A DNA stretch of 7,268 nt from Amylibacter sp. GTDB taxonomy: Bacteria > Pseudomonadota > Alphaproteobacteria > Rhodobacterales > Rhodobacteraceae. The stretch is from positions 1 to 7,268 of the forward strand of contig JALWOO010000190.1 in assembly GCA_027083485.1 (NCBI GenBank), written 5' to 3'. The stretch's first letter is position 1, and each line of letters begins with the position of its first letter. The notes under the pieces were generated by a model. It did no database searches and was not told the origin of the DNA. It saw only the letters and a program-made list of their open reading frames with translations. Positions 1-5,714 of this stretch are shown piece by piece. Made by a program: the position numbers and the translations under genes.

Positions 1-77
1 GGGTGCAGGACGTGCCGCATTTGCATGTGCATATTCTGGGCGGGCGCGGTTTGGGGCGGATGCTTAACCCCGCCTGA
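1..77 (+). CDS. HIT (histidine triad) family protein, C-terminal end only
   Basis: The frame using codons from position 3 encodes VQDVPHLHVHILGGR, then about nine more residues, and ends at TGA 75-77. HLHVH is the H-x-H-x-H core of the histidine triad, the nucleotide-binding and catalytic motif of HIT proteins (HinT-like purine nucleoside phosphoramidases and relatives). The conserved 'GGQDVxHxHxHxxGGR' surroundings and the short tail after the motif are typical of HinT-type members. The beginning of the gene lies outside the window, so its length, start and exact subfamily cannot be judged. It converges on the SDR gene across the structured intergenic region 78-235. Confidence 0.88.
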   Translation, partial: VQDVPHLHVHILGGRGLGRMLNPA

Positions 78-90
78 GTTGCGCAATTGA

Positions 91-105
91 GGCGCTTTCA
101 GCGCC
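91..105 (+). terminator. Short GC hairpin after the HIT gene, possible terminator
   Basis: GGCGCT (91-96), loop TTC, AGCGCC (100-105) form a perfect 6-bp stem starting 13 nt after the HIT stop codon. Only a short TTT (111-113) follows, after GCCCC, so this is not a textbook U-tract terminator. The position at the end of a gene suggests a termination or 3'-end-stabilising role for the HIT transcript; that is an inference. Confidence 0.4.
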
Positions 106-127
106 GCCCCTTTGAGCGCTGACGCGC

Positions 128-169
128 GGGGAGGGGGCGCTGCCCCCAAGGCCTGTTAGGCCTTTCCCC
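128..169 (+). other. Intergenic element able to fold as a perfect three-way junction
   Basis: Three complementary segments nest with no unpaired base at the junction. GGGGA (128-132) pairs with TCCCC (165-169). Inside this stem lie hairpin GGGGGC-GCT-GCCCCC (133-147) and hairpin AAGGCCT-GTT-AGGCCTT (148-164). The element continues as CGAGATATTTT (170-180). From memory, similar 'G-run/C-run double hairpin plus CGAG.ATATTT' elements recur between genes in Rhodobacterales genomes; no second copy lies in this window, so the repeat nature is not shown here. It sits between the convergent HIT and SDR genes, which suits a bidirectional terminator or an RNA 3'-end structure. An alternative fold, with the first G-run pairing elsewhere, is also possible. 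Nothing recognisable is seen in 181-235. Confidence 0.55.
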
Positions 170-235
170 CGAGATATTTTGAGAAAATGGAAATGGGGTA
201 GAGCGTTCCGTATTTTAGCATAAAGTTGAAATGCC

Positions 236-1036
236 CTAATGAACCGCGGTATCCAGCGGATCGATCAGGGTGCGGCCGCCATCGACTGTCAGCACCTGAC
301 CGGTGATGAAACCGGCGCTGTCAGAGGCCAGAAACTGGGCCACCTCGGCGATTTCGCTGGCGTCGGCGATGCGGCCCATGGGGGTCACGGCAACCATGGC
401 TTCGCGGGTTTCCGGATCGCCTTTCAGGCGGTCTTGCAGGCTGGCGCTCATCACGGAACCGATGGCTATGGCATTGACGCGAATGCGTTTTTCCGCAAGT
501 GATACGGCCAGTGAACGGGTCAGCTGATTAAGTGCCGCACAGGCAACGGAATAGGACAGCAGTTCCGGATGGGTGCGTTCAGAGGCAATCGAGGACAGGT
601 TGACGATCGATCCGACGGTGGTGGCGTCTTCTTTGGCCTGTTTGATCATTCGGGCGGCAACGGTTTGGGTGATGCGCAGATTGGCCAGCACATTTTGCTG
701 GAACAGCAATTCGAACCCGTCTTCTTTGGGATCCAGCGGGTTGGTGGCAAGCACCTGACGCGAGGCATTGATCAGGATATCGACCCGATCAAAGGCATCA
801 ATGGTTGCTGACAGCAGGTTTGCAATGGTCAGGCGCTGGCGCAAATCCCCCGAAAAGCTGCGCACATTCTCTCCGTTGCCCGGAATGGCGGTAACTTCGG
901 TTTGAAGTTTTGCCTCGTCCATATCCACAAGCATGACATTTGCGCCCTGATCGGCGAAATGACGGGCAATTTCCAGCCCGATCCCGTTGGCGGCACCGGT
1001 GATAATGGCGGTTTTTCCCTCGATGGAAAAGGACAT
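236..1036 (-). CDS. SDR-family NAD(P)-binding protein with atypical active site
   Basis: The product has 266 residues, a usual length for classical short-chain dehydrogenases. Visible features: the glycine-rich cofactor motif TGAANGIG (13-20); Asp38 at the end of beta-2, which favours NAD(H) over NADP(H); INAS (89-92) where NNAG is usual; Asn115; Ser149 in NLSSIAS; Tyr162 in SYSVACAAL; and a C-terminal GFITGQVLTVDGG (242-254) typical of the FabG-like branch. The Ser-Tyr spacing of 13 is normal, but the YxxxK lysine is Cys166, so ordinary SDR catalysis is doubtful. The start at 1036 is chosen because AAGGAG lies 8 nt upstream and the Rossmann fold begins directly after it; the open frame continues upstream to 1273, but that part is low-complexity sequence antisense-overlapping nothing conserved and covers the methyltransferase gene. 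It lies 58 nt downstream of the methyltransferase gene and may share its transcript. Substrate unknown. Confidence 0.88.
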   Translation of the reverse strand: MSFSIEGKTAIITGAANGIGLEIARHFADQGANVMLVDMDEAKLQTEVTAIPGNGENVRSFSGDLRQRLTIANLLSATIDAFDRVDILINASRQVLATNPLDPKEDGFELLFQQNVLANLRITQTVAARMIKQAKEDATTVGSIVNLSSIASERTHPELLSYSVACAALNQLTRSLAVSLAEKRIRVNAIAIGSVMSASLQDRLKGDPETREAMVAVTPMGRIADASEIAEVAQFLASDSAGFITGQVLTVDGGRTLIDPLDTAVH

Positions 1037-1044
1037 TTGTTGTG

Positions 1045-1050
1045 CTCCTT
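1045..1050 (-). promoter_or_regulatory. Ribosome binding site of the SDR gene
   Basis: On the minus strand the sequence reads AAGGAG, 8 nt before the ATG at 1036. It is the only strong Shine-Dalgarno match near this gene and settles the start at 1036 against the much longer open frame reaching 1273. Confidence 0.8.
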
Positions 1051-1094
1051 CAGGACGATTCTGCGGCGATATTAGGCGAAAAGCCCTGTGCGAC

Positions 1095-2099
1095 CTAGTG
1101 TTTTGGCTTGCGCGCCCAGATGCATTTGAATTGCGAGGATTGGTCCAGCCGTTCAACGTTGCGGAAATTTTCCGCGAGTGCCGCCTCATAGGCCAGTTGC
1201 CGGTTGGCGACCATATACAGGCTGCCGGTGGGTTTGAGCAATTTGGCGGCGGCGGCAATGAAGCGCTGGCCAAGGGCGGGGTCGGCCTTGCGGGTTTCGT
1301 GGAAAGGCGGGTTCATCACCACGAAATCGAGCGGCGCTTTCGTGGTGTGGTTCAGGGCATCCGCCCAGTAAAAACCGGTGCGCGGATCATCCACGTTCAG
1401 GCGGGCACAATCGAGCGCGTGGCGGTCTGCCTCGACCAGTTCCAGCGTATCGATTGCCGGATTGGAGGCCAGAACCTGTTTGGACAGATAGCCCCAGCCC
1501 GCGCCAAGGTCGGCCCCGTTGCCTTTTAGCTTGCCTGCCAGAAACGGCACCAGCTGGGCCGAGCCTTTGTCGATTTTATCGGCACTGAACACACCGGCGC
1601 GGGTGTAAAACCCGTCCGCAATCCGGCGCGGTTCAAGCGCGCCAAGCCAGTCGGTCAGGGCCGCAGGGGTTTCGGTTTTGGACAGCCAGAAAACCTTGCC
1701 GTGGGCCTTGGACAGGGTGGCGGTCACGGGCAGCAGCTTTTTCACCGCTTTCAGGTGGCTTTCGATGCCATCGGTTTTGTCGCCATCCACGATCAGCACG
1801 CCGTTCGGGGCCAGCGCGCAATAGGCTTTGGCAATCAGGGCGCGGGTTTCATTGCGTGCGCGGGTGATATGCACGATGGCATGGGTGAATTGCTCGGGCA
1901 AAGGGCGATCCATATCAAAGCCTGCCTGTGCAAGCTGTTGACAGGTCGGATAAAAAGCCTGCCGGCAATAGAGGTTCTCGCGCTGAAACAACCCATAGGC
2001 AGGGCAGGGGCGGGCGCGCAAAACAAGGGTTGCCCCCATATCGGCAACGTCAATAGCGCCGTTTGTGAACGGCAAAGACAGGCGGTCTATCGGGGACAT
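1095..2099 (-). CDS. rsmC: RsmC-like class I SAM-dependent rRNA methyltransferase
   Basis: The 334-residue product is close in length to RsmC (about 340 residues in E. coli), which methylates G1207 of 16S rRNA to N2-methylguanosine in the small ribosomal subunit. The C-terminal half holds the catalytic domain: SAM motif I ADLGAGWGYLS (196-206), the acidic motif ELVEAD (220-225), and the NPPF signature (263-266) in MNPPFHETRKADPALGQRF, the N2-guanine methyltransferase form. VANRQLAYE (297-305) and FKCIWARK (324-331) also match the RsmC end. The N-terminal half (1-160) is a divergent methyltransferase-like domain without motif I, as in RsmC, where it helps fold or bind the substrate. The start at 2099 lies 8 nt after the clpS stop; an ATG at 2129 in the same frame would overlap clpS by 22 nt and adds a non-conserved [10 protein letters not shown]. 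No good ribosome binding site is seen, so translation may be coupled to clpS. RsmC is the best fit; the exact target G is inferred. Confidence 0.85.
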   Translation of the reverse strand: MSPIDRLSLPFTNGAIDVADMGATLVLRARPCPAYGLFQRENLYCRQAFYPTCQQLAQAGFDMDRPLPEQFTHAIVHITRARNETRALIAKAYCALAPNGVLIVDGDKTDGIESHLKAVKKLLPVTATLSKAHGKVFWLSKTETPAALTDWLGALEPRRIADGFYTRAGVFSADKIDKGSAQLVPFLAGKLKGNGADLGAGWGYLSKQVLASNPAIDTLELVEADRHALDCARLNVDDPRTGFYWADALNHTTKAPLDFVVMNPPFHETRKADPALGQRFIAAAAKLLKPTGSLYMVANRQLAYEAALAENFRNVERLDQSSQFKCIWARKPKH

Positions 2100-2107
2100 G
2101 GGAGGCT

Positions 2108-2449
2108 CTATTCTTTTTCCATGGTGCATTGCAACGGATGCTGGTGCTTGCGGGCAAAATCCATCACCTGCGCCACTTTGGTTTCGGCGACTTCGTGGCT
2201 GAAAACACCCACGACCGCAAGGCCCTTTTTGTGGACCGTCAACATCAGCTCGATCGCCTGTGCGTTGTTGATACCAAAGAACTTTTGCAAAATGATCACC
2301 ACAAATTCCATCGGCGTGTAGTCATCGTTCAACAACATTACCTTGTACATTGGCGGACGTTTGGTTTTTGGCTTGGTTTTGGAGGCCAGTGCAACGTCGC
2401 CGTCATTGTCGTCGTCTTTGTCTGCCATGGTAATTGGGTTCAGGGTCAT
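2108..2449 (-). CDS. clpS: ATP-dependent Clp protease adaptor ClpS
   Basis: ClpS binds N-degron proteins and hands them to the ClpAP protease in the cytoplasm. The 113-residue product has the full ClpS core: [20 protein letters not shown] (31-50) with the N-degron pocket residues Asn41 and Asp42; the HKKG motif with His73 in [13 protein letters not shown]; the [23 protein letters not shown] end (89-111). The first 30 residues are a charged Asp/Lys-rich extension, as usual for the flexible arm that reaches into ClpA. Two starts are possible, ATG at 2449 or ATG at 2428 (MADKDDDND); neither has a clear ribosome binding site. clpA is not in the window. The gene leads a minus-strand cluster with the RsmC-like gene and possibly the SDR gene. 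Some alphaproteobacteria have two ClpS paralogues; which one this is cannot be told from the window. Confidence 0.95.
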   Translation of the reverse strand: MTLNPITMADKDDDNDGDVALASKTKPKTKRPPMYKVMLLNDDYTPMEFVVIILQKFFGINNAQAIELMLTVHKKGLAVVGVFSHEVAETKVAQVMDFARKHQHPLQCTMEKE

Positions 2450-2493
2450 TGGGAGCCAGTGGTTTGGTCAAGGTGTTTTAACTGATGTAGCGT

Positions 2494-2595
2494 GCCGGTG
2501 GTAAGAAAAAAGAGCCTGAAAATCAAGAGAGCATGAACGCGCAGGCCTGTTGTTGACTTGATGCCTACTACAATTAGTGGCCGGTGGTTAAGAAA
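2494..2595. repeat. Pair of imperfect direct repeats between clpS and the carboxypeptidase gene
   Basis: GCCGGTGGTAAGAAA (2494-2508) recurs as GCCGGTGGTTAAGAAA (2580-2595), differing by one inserted T, with starts 86 nt apart. Both copies are on the same strand in the divergent intergenic region. Just before the second copy is a small dyad, ACTA-CAAT-TAGT (2567-2578), flanked by CC and GG. The repeats could be operator sites or the trace of a short duplication; no function is known to me. Confidence 0.5.
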
Positions 2596-2620
2596 CCTCA
2601 TAATCTGGCATGGTGTTGCT

Positions 2621-2649
2621 TTGACGACACCTCGCTTATCACTGAAAAT
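2621..2649 (+). promoter_or_regulatory. Candidate sigma-70-type promoter for the carboxypeptidase gene
   Basis: TTGACG (2621-2626) and GAAAAT (2644-2649) are separated by 17 nt and match the housekeeping consensus at 5/6 and 4/6 positions. Transcription would begin near 2656, giving a leader of about 90 nt that starts in a pyrimidine-rich tract (2657-2671). It is the best match found in 2450-2748 for this strand; no comparably good promoter was found for clpS on the other strand. Confidence 0.35.
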
Positions 2650-2748
2650 AAAGGGGTTTTTCTTTTTTTCATCTGTGTTAGCATGACGACTGAGCAATAA
2701 TGACCGTTTAAGCGGCAAGAGGCAAAACACACAGACGTCGGAGAACCG

Positions 2749-4104
2749 ATGCGATTCGCAGCAGTCAAAGCGCTTACAGCGCTGATATTCCTTTTTGTGG
2801 CAAGTGCGGCTTCTGCGGCACCCTATGCGGCTATGGTGATCGATGCACGTACGGGCAAGGTCTTGCATGCACGCAACGCGGATACGCGATTGCATCCGGC
2901 GTCCCTGACCAAAATGATGACCCTCTATGTGGCCTTTGACGCCATCAAACACGGGGAAATTTCACTGGATACGATGGTGACCGTCACCCGCAAGGCCGCA
3001 AATGAACCCCCGTCCAAGCTGGGTCTCAGGGCTGGTCAGCGCATCAAGCTGCGATATCTGATTCGTGCTGCTGCGGTGAAATCGGCCAATGACGCAGCCA
3101 CTGCGATCGGGATTGCGATTTCGGGATCCGAAGCCGAATTTGCCAAGCGCATGACCAGCATGGCGCGTAAAATGGGCATGACCAGAACCACCTTCAAAAA
3201 CGCCAACGGGTTGACCCGGTCCGGGCATTTGTCAACGGCGCGGGATATGACCACGCTGGGGCGGCACCTGTTTTTTGATTACCCGCAATATTACAATCTG
3301 TTTTCGCGCAAATCGACCAACGCCGGTGTGCGGCAGGTGGTCAACACCAACCGCAAGCTGCTTTCTGCCTATCGCGGCGCGGACGGGATCAAGACCGGCT
3401 ATACCAATGCCGCAGGGTTTAACCTTGTTGCTTCGGCACATCGGGGTGACAAACGGGTAATTGCCACGGTTCTGGGCGGCAGGACTTCTGCCTGGCGCAA
3501 CAAGCGCGTGGCGGAATTGCTGGATATGGGGTTCAAACGCTCGCCGTCATATGTGGCGGTACGCAAACCTGCGCCGGTGACATGGGGGGGGCGCAAGACC
3601 ATCAGGGTTGCCCGCAACGGGGCCGTCGACAAGAGCCTGCGCCCCAGAGATCGGGTAAAACAGCCGTCCACGCAACAGTCAGCCCCGCAACCGCCAGCCA
3701 CACAACAGCTGGCTCAAGTTGATTCCAAAGCCATCGAAGCGGCCATTCTACAAGCGGTGAAGGATGACAAAAAGCCAAAGCCACAACCGGTTCGGCTGGC
3801 CAAGGCCCAGCGGCCGGTGTTGCGGGTTGTGACACGGGTTTCCTCTGCCGGTGGGCGCCATTGGGCGGTTCAGGTCGGGGCCTTTGCGTCCAGACAAGGC
3901 GCGGAAAAGGCCCTGCTGCAAACCGCATTGCGTGAATTGCGCACGCTGGAACAATCGGAACGGCGGATTGATTATGCGATGGTGAAGGGCAACATGCGCT
4001 ATCGGGCGCGGTTTTACGGGCTTAATCAGGCAGAGGCCAATATGACCTGTGCCCGCCTGAAAGCCCGCCACGCGGCCTGCACTCCGATCCGGACAAACGG
4101 ATAG
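2749..4104 (+). CDS. Secreted D-alanyl-D-alanine carboxypeptidase (PBP5/6 type) with C-terminal SPOR domain
   Basis: This is a peptidase S11 (DacA-type) enzyme that removes the terminal D-Ala from peptidoglycan pentapeptides in the periplasm. The 451-residue product starts with a signal peptide (basic MRFAAVK, a hydrophobic stretch 8-20, then ASA|AP with likely cleavage after residue 23). The catalytic set is complete: SLTK (52-55, nucleophile Ser52 and Lys55), SAN (112-114), KTG (215-217). The catalytic domain ends near residue 270. A Pro/Gln/Lys-rich linker (about 271-365) has no amphipathic membrane anchor such as E. coli DacA has. A SPOR domain (about 369-448, opening HWAVQVGAF) with Cys434 and Cys444 closes the protein; SPOR domains bind denuded septal glycan, so this enzyme probably acts at the division site. 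GGAG (2740-2743) lies 5 nt before the ATG. The gene appears to be a single-gene unit, divergent from clpS and convergent with the threonine aldolase gene. Confidence 0.93.
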   Translation: MRFAAVKALTALIFLFVASAASAAPYAAMVIDARTGKVLHARNADTRLHPASLTKMMTLYVAFDAIKHGEISLDTMVTVTRKAANEPPSKLGLRAGQRIKLRYLIRAAAVKSANDAATAIGIAISGSEAEFAKRMTSMARKMGMTRTTFKNANGLTRSGHLSTARDMTTLGRHLFFDYPQYYNLFSRKSTNAGVRQVVNTNRKLLSAYRGADGIKTGYTNAAGFNLVASAHRGDKRVIATVLGGRTSAWRNKRVAELLDMGFKRSPSYVAVRKPAPVTWGGRKTIRVARNGAVDKSLRPRDRVKQPSTQQSAPQPPATQQLAQVDSKAIEAAILQAVKDDKKPKPQPVRLAKAQRPVLRVVTRVSSAGGRHWAVQVGAFASRQGAEKALLQTALRELRTLEQSERRIDYAMVKGNMRYRARFYGLNQAEANMTCARLKARHAACTPIRTNG

Positions 4105-4108
4105 CGTT

Positions 4109-5149
4109 TTACCCTTTTACCAAGGCTGCAAATTGCGCGATTTCCTCGGATGTGGTGTTCCAGTTGCACACCAGCCTTGCGCCGAGAATATCGTCTGGCG
4201 CGCCGGTTCCGGGCATGTCGTAATAATAGGCCCCTGCGGTTTTGGCCCGATCATGGCCGGCGCGGGGCCATTGGGCAAACATCAGGTTGGCATCGCGCCG
4301 GTACTGCAGGCTAAAGCCGTCCACAGTGGTTAACGCCTGTTCCAGCTCTGCCCCTGCTGCATTGGCGTGACGGGCCAGATGGCACCACAAATCATCCTGC
4401 AAATAGGCTTGCATCTGTGCCGCTAAAAAACGGTGCTTGGAAAACAGATGCCCCGCGCGTTTGCGGCGCAATTCGAATTCCCAGGCCTTTTGCGGATCAA
4501 ACAGGATCACTGCTTCCACCCCCATCAGCCCGTTTTTGGTACCGCCAAAGCTGACCACATCGACACCGGCCTTCCACGTCATTTCCGCCGGTGTGCAGCC
4601 CGCCGCCACAATCGCATTCGCCAGCCGCGCACCGTCCAGATAGGTCGCCATGCCGTATGTGCGGGCCGCCGCCGTCAGGGCGGCAATCTCGGCAGGGGTA
4701 TAGACCGCGCCGGTTTCGGTGACATTGGTCAGGGACAGACAACCAAACTGCACCTGATGCACATCGCCCCTGTGGTATTCGCCCGCCTTGGCATGCAGGG
4801 CCTCTGGCGTGATCTGGGCGTTGTCGCCCGCCAGCGTCAGCAGTTTCGCCCCGCCGGAATAAAACTCCGGCGCGCCGCATTCGTCCATATGCACATGGGA
4901 CAATTCATGGCAAAAAACCGACTGATAGGGCTGCGTATAAATCGACAGCGCCAGCGCGTTTGCCGCGGTGCCGGTGGCCACCAGATAAACCGCCGCCTCG
5001 GGGGCCGCGAACAAATCGCGGATTTGGGCGGTGACCTGTTTCATGGCGTCTTCGGTGCCATAAGACGGGGTGTATCCGCAATTGGCCTGCGCCAGCGCGG
5101 CCATGGCAGCGGGATGCACAGGGGCCATATTGTCGGAACCGAAAATCAT
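4109..5149 (-). CDS. ltaE: Low-specificity L-threonine aldolase-type PLP enzyme
   Basis: The 346-residue product belongs to the fold-type I beta-eliminating lyase/threonine aldolase family, which cleaves L-threonine or L-allo-threonine to glycine and acetaldehyde. Visible landmarks: the N-terminal GSDNMAPVHPAAM (4-16) in the place of the family's 'SDT' motif; GYTPSYGTEDAMKQ (25-38); ATGTAAN (58-64) for phosphate binding; HELSHVHMDECGAPEF (81-96) with the PLP-stacking His; YLDGARLANA (170-179) with Asp172 and Arg175; and SFGGTKNG (200-207) with Lys205 as the Schiff-base lysine. The ribosome binding site AGAGGTG overlaps the TAG of the upstream YcgN-type gene, and only 10 nt separate the two frames, so they form an operon with likely translational coupling. 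The start at 5149 is firm. Exact stereospecificity cannot be read from the sequence. Confidence 0.9.
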   Translation of the reverse strand: MIFGSDNMAPVHPAAMAALAQANCGYTPSYGTEDAMKQVTAQIRDLFAAPEAAVYLVATGTAANALALSIYTQPYQSVFCHELSHVHMDECGAPEFYSGGAKLLTLAGDNAQITPEALHAKAGEYHRGDVHQVQFGCLSLTNVTETGAVYTPAEIAALTAAARTYGMATYLDGARLANAIVAAGCTPAEMTWKAGVDVVSFGGTKNGLMGVEAVILFDPQKAWEFELRRKRAGHLFSKHRFLAAQMQAYLQDDLWCHLARHANAAGAELEQALTTVDGFSLQYRRDANLMFAQWPRAGHDRAKTAGAYYYDMPGTGAPDDILGARLVCNWNTTSEEIAQFAALVKG

Positions 5150-5154
5150 TTTGT

Positions 5155-5161
5155 CACCTCT
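5155..5161 (-). promoter_or_regulatory. Ribosome binding site of the threonine aldolase gene, overlapping the upstream stop codon
   Basis: On the minus strand AGAGGTG ends 5 nt before the ATG at 5149, and its first two bases are the last two of the TAG stop (5160-5162) of the YcgN-type gene. Such overlap is typical of coupled translation inside an operon. Confidence 0.75.
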
Positions 5162-5630
5162 ATTTGAAATGTTGCGCCATGTGGTCCGGCAGGTCTTCCA
5201 GTTCTACTTCATATTCCGGCACCACGGATCCGGCAACGGATTTCCCCGCTGCATGTACGCTATCGGGATCGCCGGAAATCAGCGGATGCCAGTCAAACAG
5301 CGGCTGGCCCTGATACAACAACCGATAGGCACAGGTGGAGGGCATCCAATGCGCCACCCGCTCGATATTTTCCGGCGTCAGGGACACGCAATCCTTCACC
5401 AGCTGCTGACGCAGGGCATAGGAGGAACAGCGGCATTTATCCACGTCAAACAGGCGGCAGGTCACATCGGTGTAATAGATTTCCTCTGTGTCCTCGTCCT
5501 CCATCTTGATCAGACAACAGCGCCCGCAGCCATCGCAGAGCGCCTCCCATTCCTGTTTGTTCAGGTCTTCAAGTGCGGTTTTTTCCCAAAAACGGCTCCG
5601 CAGGCCGCTTCGGTCGATATGTGTACTCAT
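5160..5630 (-). CDS. YcgN/UPF0260-family cysteine cluster protein
   Basis: From the ATG at 5630 the product has 156 residues (MSTHIDRSG...), matching the E. coli YcgN length and arrangement: FWEKTALEDLNKQEWEALC, the cluster CDGCGRCC (Cys32, 35, 38, 39), KMEDEDTEEIYYTDV, then further cysteines (58, 66, 68, 81), WMPSTCAYRLL (Cys100 inside) and WHPLISG. The Cys pattern places it in the zinc- or iron-sulphur-cluster 'YkgJ/UPF0153'-like group; the biochemical function of YcgN is, to my knowledge, not established. An in-frame GTG at 5657 would add nine residues (MRDLVHNGV), but they are not expected by family length. No convincing ribosome binding site precedes either start. It is the first gene of a two-gene operon with the threonine aldolase gene, and is divergent from the 501-residue gene with an 84-nt gap in which I see a G-rich stretch (5667-5677) but no clear promoter. 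Confidence 0.88.
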   Translation of the reverse strand: MSTHIDRSGLRSRFWEKTALEDLNKQEWEALCDGCGRCCLIKMEDEDTEEIYYTDVTCRLFDVDKCRCSSYALRQQLVKDCVSLTPENIERVAHWMPSTCAYRLLYQGQPLFDWHPLISGDPDSVHAAGKSVAGSVVPEYEVELEDLPDHMAQHFK

Positions 5631-5714
5631 AACGCCGTTGTGGACCAGATCGCGCACGGGGGAAAGGGGATTTGTGGTCTTGCAGTGCGGTGGCGGATTG
5701 GGCAGGGTGTGGGG

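Noticed and set aside
1037..1273. N-terminal extension of the SDR protein by 79 residues.
   Set aside because: It overlaps the end of the methyltransferase gene in another frame, is low-complexity, and the strong ribosome binding site at 1045-1050 sits before the start at 1036.
2588..2602. TTAAGAAACCTCATAA considered as a CtrA-type TTAA-N7-TTAA site.
   Set aside because: The second half does not match at the required spacing.
2612..2671. Hairpin GGTGTTG/CGACACC (2612-2618, 2625-2631) followed by a T-rich tract, considered as a terminator or attenuator.
   Set aside because: The T-rich tract begins about 25 nt after the stem, too far for intrinsic termination, and the hairpin overlaps the candidate -35 element.
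2446..2952. Minus-strand open frame of 168 codons across the clpS/carboxypeptidase intergenic region.
   Set aside because: It is antisense to the signal peptide and catalytic Ser region of the carboxypeptidase gene, has irregular composition with no recognisable domain, and no ribosome binding site.
5070..5714. The frame of the 501-residue gene is open back to 5070, which would give a 716-residue protein.
   Set aside because: The extra part is antisense to the well-supported YcgN-type gene and the start of the aldolase gene; its residues show no family pattern, and the recognisable sequence begins after 5715.
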